From an uncultured Pelagibacteraceae bacterium (lineage in GTDB: Bacteria > Pseudomonadota > Alphaproteobacteria > Pelagibacterales > Pelagibacteraceae): DNA of 64,000 nt. Below are positions 37,591-47,006 of the stretch, piece after piece. Made by a program: the position numbers and the translations under genes. The notes below the pieces were generated by a model that was not told where the DNA came from, ran no database searches, and saw nothing but the letters and a program-made list of their open reading frames with translations. Each line of letters opens with the position of its first letter. Position 1 is the stretch's first letter. The stretch is from the NCBI GenBank assembly GCA_902592965.1, contig CACJGL010000003.1:43676-107675 (forward strand). Direction: 5' to 3'.

Positions 37591-39015
37591 ATGAGTCAAG
37601 TAGAATTAAATATTGGTCCAAAAATAAAAGCTTTTAGAAGGCAGCTAGGTATGCAAGCCAACAAACTAGCCTCACAACTTAACATTTCACCAAGTTATTT
37701 AGCTTTAATCGAGGGGGGTAAGAGAAAAATTGACGGGGAGTTGCTTTTAAAAATTTGCGAGGAATTAAGCATCAACATTAGCGATCTAACAAATAAATCA
37801 GATATCAATATGGTCAACACAATTTCAGAATTGCTTGATGATCAACTTTTTGAAGATTTGGATATAGTTGGTCCAGAAGTTAAAGATCTTGCAAATAGTA
37901 ATCCAAAAATTGGTAAAGCTCTTATAAGATTAGGAGACATTTTGAAAAAAAAAGATCATGAGTTAGTTAACAAAATTGAAAAACTTTCAGGAAAAATTGT
38001 AGATAATAGAAAAAACTCATTTCCTGGAGAAGTAATTTCAGATTTTTTGCAAGAAAATAGAAATTTTTTTCCAAAACTAGAGGAATTTGCAAATCAAATC
38101 TTTGAACAAATAAAACAAAATAATAGAACAAGATATATTGCTTTATGTGATTATTTAAAATCAGAGTATAAAATTGAAGTGCAAGATATAATTCCTGAGG
38201 AAGGAAAACCATTCTCAAAAATTTATGATAACAAAAATAGAAAGTTACTATTGTCTGATTATTTATCTTTGGAAACAAAGAAATTACATGCTGCAGCTCA
38301 AATTGCACAAGAGGGAGCAAGTGATATAATAAATTCTTATCTTGATACTTTTAATTATCCAAATGAAGAGTCGAAAAAATTAACAAAAGTTGCTTTATTA
38401 AACTATTGTGGTGCAGCAATTTTAATGCCCTACAAATTATTTCATTCTGAATGCAAAAAACTTAAATATGATTTAGAGTTATTGCAAAATACTTTTGCAA
38501 CTTCATTCGAACAAGTCACACATAGGGTCACATGCTTGAATGATCCGAAATTACCTGGGGTTCCTTTTCATTTTTTGAGAGTTGATGTCGCTGGTAATAT
38601 TTCAAAAAGATTTTCATTGTCAGGTATAGAAATACCACGTTATGGTGGTGCTTGTCCTCGATGGAATGTATATTCGGCTTTTTCTAGACCTGGTGTTATA
38701 CAGGCTGCAGTAAGTAAAATGACTAATGGCGAAAAGTATGTATGTATAGCAAGAACTGTTGAAAAAGGTATAGGAAGATATGGACAAAAAAAAAGTATGT
38801 TATCTATTGGACTTGGATGTGAAGCCAAATATGCAAGAGATTTTGTTTATACGGAAAACTTAGATTTGAATGATAAAAAATCAGAGATACCTGTAGGGGT
38901 TTCATGTAGAACTTGTGATAGACTGGATTGTTCTCAAAGAGCTTTTCCACCATTGCATAAAAAATTTGATGTAGACATTAATTCTAGAGGAGTATCTGTA
39001 TATGTCAGTGATTAA
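37591..39015 (+). CDS. ScfR/RamB-like XRE-family transcriptional regulator
   Basis: 474 residues. An N-terminal XRE helix-turn-helix spans about 8-62 (LASQLNISPSYLALIEGGKRK). The middle is ImmA/IrrE-like. The C-terminus is a DUF2083-type domain with the Cys-rich VSCRTCDRLDCSQRAFPP. This layout is that of short-chain fatty acyl-CoA regulators (ScfR, RamB, PrpC-type). It is divergent from aceA, the usual partner of this family, and has TTTGTAAA-type repeats in the shared promoter region. Effector and direction of control cannot be read from sequence. Confidence 0.88.
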   Translation: MSQVELNIGPKIKAFRRQLGMQANKLASQLNISPSYLALIEGGKRKIDGELLLKICEELSINISDLTNKSDINMVNTISELLDDQLFEDLDIVGPEVKDLANSNPKIGKALIRLGDILKKKDHELVNKIEKLSGKIVDNRKNSFPGEVISDFLQENRNFFPKLEEFANQIFEQIKQNNRTRYIALCDYLKSEYKIEVQDIIPEEGKPFSKIYDNKNRKLLLSDYLSLETKKLHAAAQIAQEGASDIINSYLDTFNYPNEESKKLTKVALLNYCGAAILMPYKLFHSECKKLKYDLELLQNTFATSFEQVTHRVTCLNDPKLPGVPFHFLRVDVAGNISKRFSLSGIEIPRYGGACPRWNVYSAFSRPGVIQAAVSKMTNGEKYVCIARTVEKGIGRYGQKKSMLSIGLGCEAKYARDFVYTENLDLNDKKSEIPVGVSCRTCDRLDCSQRAFPPLHKKFDVDINSRGVSVYVSD

Positions 39016-39550
39016 AAAACATATAAGTTTTATAATTATATTTTTATTTGTAAGTACAAATAATGTGTATTCAGACAATTTAAATATATTGTTTAAAGAA
39101 TTGCTTAACGCAAAAAATTTACAACAAGCAGAAAAGTTAGAGGATCAAATTTGGAATAAATGGACAAGACACCCAAACAATGATTATCTGACGAACAAAT
39201 TAGAGAACGGAACTTATTCCATGTATCATCAGCAGTATAGAATGGCATTAAAACTATTTACAGACGTGATTAATGAGGACCCAAAATGGGCGGAGGGTTG
39301 GAATAAGAGGGCAACATTACTATTTATATTAGGGGATTATGAGAAATCGTTAGATGATATTGAAAAAGTTTTAAATCTAGAGCCAAGACATTTTGGAGCA
39401 TTATCAGGACGAGCGCAAATATACTTAGGCTTAAAGGAATATGAAAAAGCAGTTGATGACTTGAGAAAAGCGAAATCTATTTATCCATTAATCAAAAGTG
39501 GAGAAAATATTAAGTTAATAGAAAAAATTATCAAAGACCAACAAATTTAA
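39002..39550 (+). CDS. exported TPR-repeat protein
   Basis: 182 residues. An N-terminal signal or anchor lies at about 8-24. Two to three tetratricopeptide repeats follow from about residue 74; WAEGWNKRATLLFILGDYEK and FGALSGRAQIYLGLKEYEK are clear TPR units. Such repeats mediate protein-protein binding, and the partner is unknown. It overlaps the regulator's 3' end by 14 nt, so it is translationally coupled to it. Confidence 0.78.
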   Translation: MSVIKKHISFIIIFLFVSTNNVYSDNLNILFKELLNAKNLQQAEKLEDQIWNKWTRHPNNDYLTNKLENGTYSMYHQQYRMALKLFTDVINEDPKWAEGWNKRATLLFILGDYEKSLDDIEKVLNLEPRHFGALSGRAQIYLGLKEYEKAVDDLRKAKSIYPLIKSGENIKLIEKIIKDQQI

Positions 39551-40725
39551 TTGTTCTTAGATCTTTTTTTTGCAATCAGCTGGGTTAATGAATCTACCAT
39601 TAAATCTGAGGCTTTAAAAATTTCACTTGGTTTAAATTCATGTGAAATATTTTTTTCTTCATTTGTTTTATCTTCAATTACTATACCTTCATCTGGTGAA
39701 TTATTTTTTATATAAATTAGTATTAACCACTCATCATCAATTGTCTCATCCCATTTTATAAATATCTCTCCAGTTTCGAATCTTCTGTCTATGCATCTCA
39801 AGATAGACATATGTTTAGTTATATATCTTTTGTTAAGTTGAAAAACTAAACTATTCGCACTTCTGTAGAAGCTTTCAAGTGCAAACTCAATTTTTTGCCT
39901 AGCTAAAGTATACTCCCTTTCTCTTTGAAGTAATTTTGCTCTATCGTCTCCTTCTTGTGTTTCTACACCAAGCGCCTCGACTCGTTCTCTTATTTTCTGA
40001 TCTCTTATTTGTTGATATTTTAATTTTAGTTTTTCGATACGCTCTTGTAATCCTGAATAATCCTCTCTCTTTTCTCTTAAAGCTAATTTTTCAAGTTGTT
40101 CTAGTTCTTTTACCTCTCTTATTCTAAACTTTTCTATTTGCTTTTCTAATTTTAATTCTTGTAAAAATTTCTTTTGTCTCTCCGCCTGTTCTTTTCTTAG
40201 TATAGCCTGTTCTTTTCTTAAGAATAATTTTATATCTTTTGCTCTTTCTCTTTCTAATTTTTGTTCTTGTTTTAATTGAATTTCTTTTTCTTTTAGAAAG
40301 GCAGCTTCATCTGCTTTCTTCTGTTTTTCAATTTCAATTTTTTCTTTTTCTGCTTGCTCAATTTTCTCTAGTTTAATTTGTCTTTTTTCCTCAGCTCTTA
40401 TTTCTTTAAAACGAATTAATCTAAATTCTATAGTTTGAAAAAATTTTTGTATTAATTTATCAATTGCTAATAAATTAAAACTAAATTTGAAAGAAAACTT
40501 ATTTTTTAAATCTTCCTCAAGTCTGACCGTTCTTGAAATAATACCCTTTTCAGTACTTGTCTTTAACTTAACTTTTTTTGTTTTTTTTCTTCGATTTAAT
40601 CTTTTTGTTATTTTTTTTTTTAATTTTGGTCTTTTTTTCTTTATTTTTGACTTGGATTTGTTTTTTGATTTTTTAACCTTTGTTTTTAAATTTTTTTTTT
40701 TAGATTTTTTTTTCTTTTTTTTCAT
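39547..40725 (-). CDS. Lys/Glu-rich coiled-coil protein with poly-basic N-terminus
   Basis: 392 residues, not recognised. Residues 1-56 are almost entirely Lys, Arg, Ser and Leu, resembling a histone-H1-like tail. About 100-280 is a long Glu/Lys/Gln coiled coil (repeated KEQAxLRKEQAERQKK-type units). The last 100 residues form a mixed, probably folded domain (IDRRFETGEIFIKWDETIDDEW) with an acidic segment. There is no signal peptide. A nucleic-acid or polymer-binding scaffold role is a guess from composition. It overlaps the TPR gene by 4 nt at its 3' end. Confidence 0.75.
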   Translation of the reverse strand: MKKKKKKSKKKNLKTKVKKSKNKSKSKIKKKRPKLKKKITKRLNRRKKTKKVKLKTSTEKGIISRTVRLEEDLKNKFSFKFSFNLLAIDKLIQKFFQTIEFRLIRFKEIRAEEKRQIKLEKIEQAEKEKIEIEKQKKADEAAFLKEKEIQLKQEQKLERERAKDIKLFLRKEQAILRKEQAERQKKFLQELKLEKQIEKFRIREVKELEQLEKLALREKREDYSGLQERIEKLKLKYQQIRDQKIRERVEALGVETQEGDDRAKLLQREREYTLARQKIEFALESFYRSANSLVFQLNKRYITKHMSILRCIDRRFETGEIFIKWDETIDDEWLILIYIKNNSPDEGIVIEDKTNEEKNISHEFKPSEIFKASDLMVDSLTQLIAKKRSKNN

Positions 40726-40754
40726 TTAAGAAATACAGCTTTATCAGCTAATTT

Positions 40755-41942
40755 TTAATAAATATAGTCTCTAGTATTAGGAACAGATCTTATATCTTTA
40801 GTTAGCTGAAGTTGAAATACAACTTGATCTCCCCATTTAAAAGCCATTTCACAACTTGTAAGATAAAATTCCCACATCCTTAAAAATTTTTCATCAAACA
40901 TTTCTAAAACTTGATCTTTTTTTGATAGAAATCTTTCTTTCCAATTTCTTAATGTGTGAGCATAGTGCATCCTTAAAATCTCTATATCTGTAGCTATAAG
41001 TCCAGAAGCCTCTATTGGCCTCGCTATTTCGCTTAAACTAGGGGTATATCCACCAGGAAATATATATTTTGTTATCCAAGGCTGTGGGTCTCTAGGTGGT
41101 AGATTTGATCCAATTGTGTGTATCAAGGCTACTCCATCCTTTTTTAACATTTGAGACACTCTATTAAAATATGTTTGATAGAATTTTTTTCCAACATGTT
41201 CAAACATTCCAACACTGACTATCCTATCAAATTTTTCATTCAATTGTCTGTAATCTATTAATTTAAACTCAACTTGATTATCTAAATTTAATTCTTTAGC
41301 TTTTTCTTGACTATATTTTAATTGATTTTCTGAAAGTGTAATTCCAGTAACTGAAGCTTTTGTTTTTTTTGCAATGTCAATTGCAAGTGTTCCCCAACCA
41401 GATCCAATATCTAAAACTTTTTGGTTAGGTTGTATATGAAGTTTTTTAATTATGTGATCAATTTTATTTTCTTGGGCAGTTTCCAAGGTATCATTCTCAT
41501 TTTTGAAGTATGCACATGAATATTGTCTTTTTATATCAAGAAACAAATCATATAAATTTTCTGAAATATCATAATGGTGTGCAACATTTTGTTTAGATTT
41601 AACAATTTTATTAAAACTTGTTAAATATTTTAAAGTCCCCTTTATTTTATTTAATGTCTTTCCATAAATATTAATATCTGCTCTTCCAATATTTTTAAAA
41701 GCTATATCAAGAAATTCAGTCAACGTTCCATTTTTTAATCTTAAAGAGCCATTAGTATATGCTTCACCAAAATATAAATCAGGATGAAACAGTAATTTTT
41801 GGTGCAAGCTTTTATCTAGTAATTGCAACTCTATTGGGGTTTCTTTCAAAGGTTTCCCTATTACATACCTATTAGAATTATAATCTATTAAGATAAAGCC
41901 ATCTTCTTTGAACAAATCATTTAAAAAATTTATAAGCTTCAT
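40755..41942 (-). CDS. cfa: cyclopropane-fatty-acyl-phospholipid synthase family protein
   Basis: 395 residues. SAM-binding VLDIGSGWGTLAIDIAKK lies in the central Rossmann domain. YDISENLYDLFLD and YSCAYFKNENDTLE are the family blocks, and the C-terminal MWEFYLTSCEMAF is also typical. The family methylenates unsaturated acyl chains of membrane lipids. It shares one base with the upstream DapA-family gene (TAATG-type junction). Confidence 0.9.
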   Translation of the reverse strand: MKLINFLNDLFKEDGFILIDYNSNRYVIGKPLKETPIELQLLDKSLHQKLLFHPDLYFGEAYTNGSLRLKNGTLTEFLDIAFKNIGRADINIYGKTLNKIKGTLKYLTSFNKIVKSKQNVAHHYDISENLYDLFLDIKRQYSCAYFKNENDTLETAQENKIDHIIKKLHIQPNQKVLDIGSGWGTLAIDIAKKTKASVTGITLSENQLKYSQEKAKELNLDNQVEFKLIDYRQLNEKFDRIVSVGMFEHVGKKFYQTYFNRVSQMLKKDGVALIHTIGSNLPPRDPQPWITKYIFPGGYTPSLSEIARPIEASGLIATDIEILRMHYAHTLRNWKERFLSKKDQVLEMFDEKFLRMWEFYLTSCEMAFKWGDQVVFQLQLTKDIRSVPNTRDYIY

Positions 41943-42820
41943 TATGCTGCTTTTAAGTGCTTAAAGTCAAAATCAAGCTTTTGAAGTTCAGCAAAAAATA
42001 TTTTTTTTTCATTTTCATTTAATAATTTCAATGGTGGAATTAAATTCTGATAGTCCTGATCAATTTGTGCCATGAAGGTATGTAAACCTGAAATCAAATT
42101 AAATTTATCGAAAATACTTCTCACTAAACGCAACTTTTCGTTTGAAGATTGATCAGATCCATTTTGAAATTTATCGTAAACATCTCTTGCCAAAATTGAA
42201 GTAACATTTGTTGTTGCTGTAATTATTCCAGAGCAACCTAATTCAAGTCCTTTCAATAATTTTGATTCTGAACCTGGCATTACTGAAAAATTATCTATTT
42301 TCAAATTTTCATACAAATTATAAGAACTGTCTTTTACCCCAACTATTTGACTTGGAAATTTTTTTACTAGCTCTTCAACACAATCAATACTAAATTTATA
42401 TCCTGAGAGTTTTTCGAAATTATATAAAATTATTTTACATTCATTAATTTCATCTATTATTCTTGAGTAAAAATTAATCACATCGTGATCGCTATACTTA
42501 TAATAGGCAGGGGGCATAATTAAAAATTTATTAAACCCATTTGATTTGGCTATTTTTATCAAATTAATATTATCAACTAGCGAATTAAGACCGGTTCCAA
42601 TAATAAATTTATCCCTATAATTACTTTTTGGTAACAAATTGATTAATTGAATTTTTTCCGAAAGAGATATGAGTTGTGATTGTCCAGTACTTCCAAAAAA
42701 AACTACTCCATGGCAACCTTTGTCGATTAGATTTTCTGCATATTTAATCGTTTTTTCACTATTTAACGCCAGATTTTTATCTAATACTGACAATGTAGCT
42801 GCATATATTCCATTAATCAT
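41942..42820 (-). CDS. DapA/NanA family lyase (dihydrodipicolinate synthase-like)
   Basis: 292 residues, the normal size. FFGSTGQSQLISLSEK is the GxxGE-type substrate loop; the usual GTTGE is changed to GSTGQ. YNFEKLSGYKFS contains the family Tyr-Asn, and VGVKDSSYNL holds the Schiff-base Lys. The altered loop suggests a substrate other than that of true DapA, perhaps another 2-keto acid aldol. It is the first gene of the pair with cfa. Confidence 0.82.
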   Translation of the reverse strand: MINGIYAATLSVLDKNLALNSEKTIKYAENLIDKGCHGVVFFGSTGQSQLISLSEKIQLINLLPKSNYRDKFIIGTGLNSLVDNINLIKIAKSNGFNKFLIMPPAYYKYSDHDVINFYSRIIDEINECKIILYNFEKLSGYKFSIDCVEELVKKFPSQIVGVKDSSYNLYENLKIDNFSVMPGSESKLLKGLELGCSGIITATTNVTSILARDVYDKFQNGSDQSSNEKLRLVRSIFDKFNLISGLHTFMAQIDQDYQNLIPPLKLLNENEKKIFFAELQKLDFDFKHLKAA

Positions 42821-42893
42821 AACTTAATTATATGACTATAATTATAGAATAGATTTAAGAAAAAAATAATAAAAAAATATATTCTAAATACTT

Positions 42894-43829
42894 ATGAAAA
42901 TTTGTGTTTATCTTAGCTATATAGGTCTTGGAGCAAATTTGTTACATCTAAGTTATGTGCATCAGTTATCTGAAAAGTTTGGACCTCTAACAGTTTTTAC
43001 ATTATGCAATAATTTGTCGGATGCATTAGAGGATGATCCTAAAATTAAAGAAGTCATAGTAATAGATAAAAAATATAATAAATTTAAAAATATATTTAGT
43101 TTTTCATCGGAATTAAAAAAATACAATTTTGATAAAATATTTATTTATTATCCAAGTCCTAGAATATTCATCGCGTGTAAGTTAGCTGGAATAAAAGATA
43201 TTTACCACTATCCTTTATTTAAAAAGAAAAATCTTCATTTAATTAACGCAGCACAAAAGTTTACTGCAAGTGTATTAAACATAGAGAAATGTCAAACATA
43301 CACAAAAATTCACATAAATGAAAATAAACTTAAAAGTGTCTCAACTTATTTTGATAAATCAAAATTTAACATTGTAATAGGAGCTGGATCTTCAGGTCCA
43401 ACAACAAAATGGGGCACTGATAATTACTCAAATCTAATAAATGAGTTAAATAAACTAAATAAATTTAATTTTTTTATTTTGTGTGGTCCTAATGAAAAAT
43501 TAATTGCTCAAGAAATAATGAATAAGGTTGAAGGAGATAATATTACAGATCTTAGTAACAAAAATATCTCAGAAGTAATACCTTTTATAGCTTCTGCAGA
43601 TATGTATGTGGGGAATGATTCATTTGGTTCACATATTTCATCACAATCTGGCAAACCAAGCCTTGTGATTTTATTGGACTCACCAAAAGCATATACGGAT
43701 TATACTCCTAATCATATTAGAATTATTCCTGAAGGATATGATGTTAATAATATTACACATGGAAGTGAAATTGATCCAAATTTAATTAAAGTCGAACAAG
43801 TGTACAAATCAATACTAAGTTATACTTAA
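42894..43829 (+). CDS. glycosyltransferase family 9 (heptosyltransferase-like)
   Basis: 311 residues with a GT-B layout. IVIGAGSSGPTTKWGTDNYSNLIN is the nucleotide-sugar region of GT9, and the later ADMYVGNDSFGSHISSQSGKPS matches the C-terminal signature. The family builds the LPS inner core from ADP-heptose, but the sugar here is not certain. It overlaps the convergent J-protein gene by 4 nt. Confidence 0.85.
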   Translation: MKICVYLSYIGLGANLLHLSYVHQLSEKFGPLTVFTLCNNLSDALEDDPKIKEVIVIDKKYNKFKNIFSFSSELKKYNFDKIFIYYPSPRIFIACKLAGIKDIYHYPLFKKKNLHLINAAQKFTASVLNIEKCQTYTKIHINENKLKSVSTYFDKSKFNIVIGAGSSGPTTKWGTDNYSNLINELNKLNKFNFFILCGPNEKLIAQEIMNKVEGDNITDLSNKNISEVIPFIASADMYVGNDSFGSHISSQSGKPSLVILLDSPKAYTDYTPNHIRIIPEGYDVNNITHGSEIDPNLIKVEQVYKSILSYT

Positions 43830-44335
43830 ACAACCGATTTTAAGACTGTGTCTTTGGCTTGGTTTACTAAAGTAGCAATATTATTTAATTCTGGACTTCT
43901 ATCTGGATGAATTTTTTTCATAATTTTTTTATAAGAATTCATCACTTCATCTTTTGTATATTTTTTTTTGGGATCTAAATTTAAAATTCTATATGCTTCA
44001 TCTAAACTCATATTCTGAGATGACGTATTTTGATTAAATTGATTAAAATTAAATCTGCCAGAATTTTTTAAAACTCTAAAGAGTCCCCATAATCTAAATA
44101 GCTGAAATAAAGAAATACCTGCTTTCGTTTTAATTAAAGGCAAAATAGCCAACATAAATGGCAAGGAAAATATATATCTTCCTGCATATGCCATTATTAC
44201 CGCTAACAATATTGAAGAAATTATAATAAATGTTCTTACAAATTTTGATATTTTTTTTGTTGAGGTTTTGGCAAACCAATTGAGTAAAATATAAAGAATT
44301 ATAAAAATTATTAGTATTGCAAAAAAAATATTCAT
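43826..44335 (-). CDS. membrane-anchored J protein (Tim14/Pam18-like)
   Basis: 169 residues. Two or three hydrophobic segments lie in the first 70 residues (about 1-20, 36-52, 56-70). A short linker follows, then a C-terminal J domain with HPD at 143-145. SLDEAYRILNLDPKKKYTKD is the typical entry to the domain. The layout is that of bacterial relatives of mitochondrial Tim14. It would recruit DnaK to the membrane. Confidence 0.8.
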   Translation of the reverse strand: MNIFFAILIIFIILYILLNWFAKTSTKKISKFVRTFIIISSILLAVIMAYAGRYIFSLPFMLAILPLIKTKAGISLFQLFRLWGLFRVLKNSGRFNFNQFNQNTSSQNMSLDEAYRILNLDPKKKYTKDEVMNSYKKIMKKIHPDRSPELNNIATLVNQAKDTVLKSVV

Positions 44336-44352
44336 AAATTAATTAAATTTAA

Positions 44353-46434
44353 ATGAAAATACCACAGCTTAAAAAAAAACCAGAATTAAAATCTTGTCAC
44401 AACGTAACTTGGGAAGACGATTATAGTTGGATACATCAGGAAAATATACTTGAAGTATTGAAAGATAGTTCAAAATTATTGCCAGAGGTGAGAAAATATC
44501 TTGAAGATGAAAATGATTATTTTAGTCATCAAATGTCAGATACAAAAGAAATTCAAAAAGTTTTATTCGATGAGATTAAAGGAAGAATTAAACTTGATGA
44601 TGAGTCTCTTCCGTTTAAAGATGTAAGATATAGTTACTGGACAAAAACAACAACAAAAGGAAATTATTCTACAAAGTTAAGAAAAAAAATTGATTCTGAT
44701 GAAATAGAAGAAATTTGGAATGGTGATTTAGAAAAAGAAAAGCTTAAAACAGAATATTTTGGGCTTGGAGACTTAGAAGTTAGCTATAATGATAAATTAC
44801 TAGCTTATTCATTAGATTTAAAAGGATCTGAATATTACACCATACATATAAGAGATATTAAAAGTCGAGAGCAAGTTGGTGAAAAAATTGAAAATACGAG
44901 TGGTGGAATAACATTTAGCTTAGATGACAAATATATTTTTTACTCTAAGCTTGATGACAATCACAGACCAAGAGAAATTTACAGACATGAAATTGGAACT
45001 CCTACTAGTAAAGATATTCTCATATTTAAAGAAGAAAGTGAAGCATTTACTGTAGGAATAGGTCTTAGCTCTGACGAAAAGTATTTTTTTATTACATCAT
45101 CTGATCATAATACGTCCGAACAGTATTATTTTAAAGCAGATGAAATAATTCCAAAACCAAAACTAATTGATAAAAGAAAAAGAGGGATAATATATTCGGT
45201 CAATTCATGGAATGGTAATTTCTATAAACATACAAATGAAGATGCAGAAGATTTTAAGATCGAAAAGACAAATGATTTAGAAAAAAAGGAGTGGGAAACA
45301 TTTATACCTGCACGAGAAGAAGTTTTAATTGGAGGATTAATTTTTTTAAATGATTGGATTATAAGATCTGAAACTTCTAATGCATTATCAAAATTAATAT
45401 TAAGAAATCCAAAAAATGATGAAGAAGAGGAAATATTTTTTTCAGATGAAAAAGTTATTGTTCCTGGTGTGTCGTTAACCCAAAGAGATAGAAATACTGA
45501 TACCGTTTATTTATCATATTCATCACCAAAAACTCCTGGAAGGACTTTCCTATACAATCTTAAAACAAAGGAGAAAAAATTAGTTAAAGAACAAGAGATT
45601 CCTAGCGGCCATAATTCTGATGACTACATAGTTGAAAGATTAGAGTGTACCTCTCATGACGGAAGAATGGTTCCTGTAACTATAACAAGACATAAAAAAA
45701 CTAAATTAGATGGATCTGCAAAATTATTATTATATGGGTATGGATCTTACGGTAGTTCTATGTCACCAAGTTTTTCTTCAACAAAAATAAGTTTAATAGA
45801 GCGAGATATTATATGGGTAACTTCTCATATTAGAGGCGGTATGGAAAAAGGAATGAAATGGTGGAAAGAAGGAAAATTATTAAACAAGAAAAATACATTT
45901 GAAGATTACATTGCTTCTGCAAATTTTTTAATTGAAAAAAAGTTTACGTCTAAAGGTAATATTATTGGAATGGGTGGATCTGCTGGAGGTCTTTTAATGG
46001 GAGCCGTTGTTAACCAAGCGCCTGATTTATTTTTGGGTATTGTTATGGCTGTTCCTTTCGTTGACTCATTGACCACGAACTTAGACCATTCGTTACCATT
46101 AACAGTCGGCGAATTTGATGAATTTGGAAATGCTAAAGATAAAAAAGAACACTTTGATTACATATTTTCATATGCACCTTATAATAATATTAAAAAGATG
46201 GATTACCCAAATATTTTGATAACAACAAGTCTAAGTGATAACAGGGTATTATTTGACGAGCCAGCAAAATTTACTGCAAAATTAAGGGATTACAAAACGG
46301 ATAACAATTTACTTTTGTTAAAAACAGAAATGAATGCAGGTCATGGAGGAAAATCTGGAAGAGATGGAGCAATTGAGGAGATTGCAGTTGACTACGCATT
46401 CGCTTTGAAAATAGCTGGAAAATTAAATACTTGA
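44353..46434 (+). CDS. ptrB: oligopeptidase B (S9A prolyl oligopeptidase family)
   Basis: 693 residues. An N-terminal seven-bladed propeller (about 70-400) precedes a C-terminal alpha/beta hydrolase. The nucleophile elbow GGSAGG is visible, as are the acid in SLSDNRVLFDEPAK and the His in NAGHGGKSGR. The family cuts short peptides after basic residues in the cytosol or periplasm. No signal peptide is evident. It starts 17 nt after the divergent J-protein start. Confidence 0.93.
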   Translation: MKIPQLKKKPELKSCHNVTWEDDYSWIHQENILEVLKDSSKLLPEVRKYLEDENDYFSHQMSDTKEIQKVLFDEIKGRIKLDDESLPFKDVRYSYWTKTTTKGNYSTKLRKKIDSDEIEEIWNGDLEKEKLKTEYFGLGDLEVSYNDKLLAYSLDLKGSEYYTIHIRDIKSREQVGEKIENTSGGITFSLDDKYIFYSKLDDNHRPREIYRHEIGTPTSKDILIFKEESEAFTVGIGLSSDEKYFFITSSDHNTSEQYYFKADEIIPKPKLIDKRKRGIIYSVNSWNGNFYKHTNEDAEDFKIEKTNDLEKKEWETFIPAREEVLIGGLIFLNDWIIRSETSNALSKLILRNPKNDEEEEIFFSDEKVIVPGVSLTQRDRNTDTVYLSYSSPKTPGRTFLYNLKTKEKKLVKEQEIPSGHNSDDYIVERLECTSHDGRMVPVTITRHKKTKLDGSAKLLLYGYGSYGSSMSPSFSSTKISLIERDIIWVTSHIRGGMEKGMKWWKEGKLLNKKNTFEDYIASANFLIEKKFTSKGNIIGMGGSAGGLLMGAVVNQAPDLFLGIVMAVPFVDSLTTNLDHSLPLTVGEFDEFGNAKDKKEHFDYIFSYAPYNNIKKMDYPNILITTSLSDNRVLFDEPAKFTAKLRDYKTDNNLLLLKTEMNAGHGGKSGRDGAIEEIAVDYAFALKIAGKLNT

Positions 46435-46435
46435 T

Positions 46436-46464
46436 CTTGAAATATCAAAATTAATTACCATATA
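46436..46464 (+). promoter_or_regulatory. sigma32-type heat-shock promoter of hsp20
   Basis: CTTGAA (46436-46441) and CATATA (46459-46464) are 17 bp apart, the same spacing as at groES. It lies about 64 nt before the hsp20 ATG, just after the ptrB stop. Confidence 0.62.
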
Positions 46465-46527
46465 AATCCCGTTAGTTGCCTAATGGGGCTAGCAATAAAT
46501 AAACTTGCTTAATTAAAGGAGGATTAT

Positions 46528-46974
46528 ATGACAAGTAAGGATCTATCAATTTTCAACTCACTTCGGCCTTTCTCAATTGGTTTTGACGATATGTTTGACC
46601 AATTCGAAAGTATGTTGGGCAATGGTGGTTTAAGTATGCAATCAAACTACCCGCCTTACAACATAAGAAGAACTGGCAAAGATAACTACTCAATTGAGGT
46701 TGCTTTAGCTGGTTTTAACAAAAAAGATGTTGAGGTAGAGTTTGAAGATAATCTATTAACTGTAAGAACTAAACAAGTTGATAGAAGTGAAAACAAAAAC
46801 CAAGATGGAGAGATAATCCACAAAGGTATATCGCAAAGACAATTTGCGAGATCATTTACAATTGCTGATGATGTAAAAGTGAATGGTGCAGAGTTAAAAG
46901 ATGGTCTTTTAACAATTGCATGTGAAAGGATTATCCCGGAGCATAAAAAAAAGAAACTTATTGAAATTAAATAA
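46528..46974 (+). CDS. small heat-shock protein Hsp20 (IbpA-like)
   Basis: 148 residues. The N-terminal arm (NSLRPFSIGFDDMFDQFES) resembles IbpA. The alpha-crystallin domain follows (YSIEVALAGFNKKDVEVEFE, QRQFARSFTIADDVKVNGAE). An AAAGGAGGAT Shine-Dalgarno ends a few nt before the ATG, one of the strongest here. Small Hsps hold unfolding proteins for DnaK/ClpB. The own promoter and flanking GGGGCTAG elements are noted separately. Confidence 0.95.
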   Translation: MTSKDLSIFNSLRPFSIGFDDMFDQFESMLGNGGLSMQSNYPPYNIRRTGKDNYSIEVALAGFNKKDVEVEFEDNLLTVRTKQVDRSENKNQDGEIIHKGISQRQFARSFTIADDVKVNGAELKDGLLTIACERIIPEHKKKKLIEIK

Positions 46975-46982
46975 GTACCTTG

Positions 46983-47005
46983 CTTGTGGGGCTAGTCCCC
47001 ACAAG
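46983..47005. terminator. hairpin between hsp20 and a convergent lipoprotein gene
   Basis: CTTGTGGGG (46983-46991) and CCCCACAAG (46997-47005) form a perfect 9-bp stem with loop CTAGT. No T run follows on either strand, so it is either a weak bidirectional terminator or a 3'-end stabilising structure. Confidence 0.7.
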
Positions 47006-47006
47006 A

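Noticed and set aside
37967..38320. 117-codon minus-strand frame inside the ScfR-like regulator
   Set aside because: Phe/Leu-rich antisense shadow of a conserved regulator domain, no RBS or motif.
46465..46527. ROSE or fourU RNA thermometer in the hsp20 leader
   Set aside because: No UUUU or UUGCU element was found that pairs convincingly with the GGAGG; only a weak TTGC/GCAA stem is possible.
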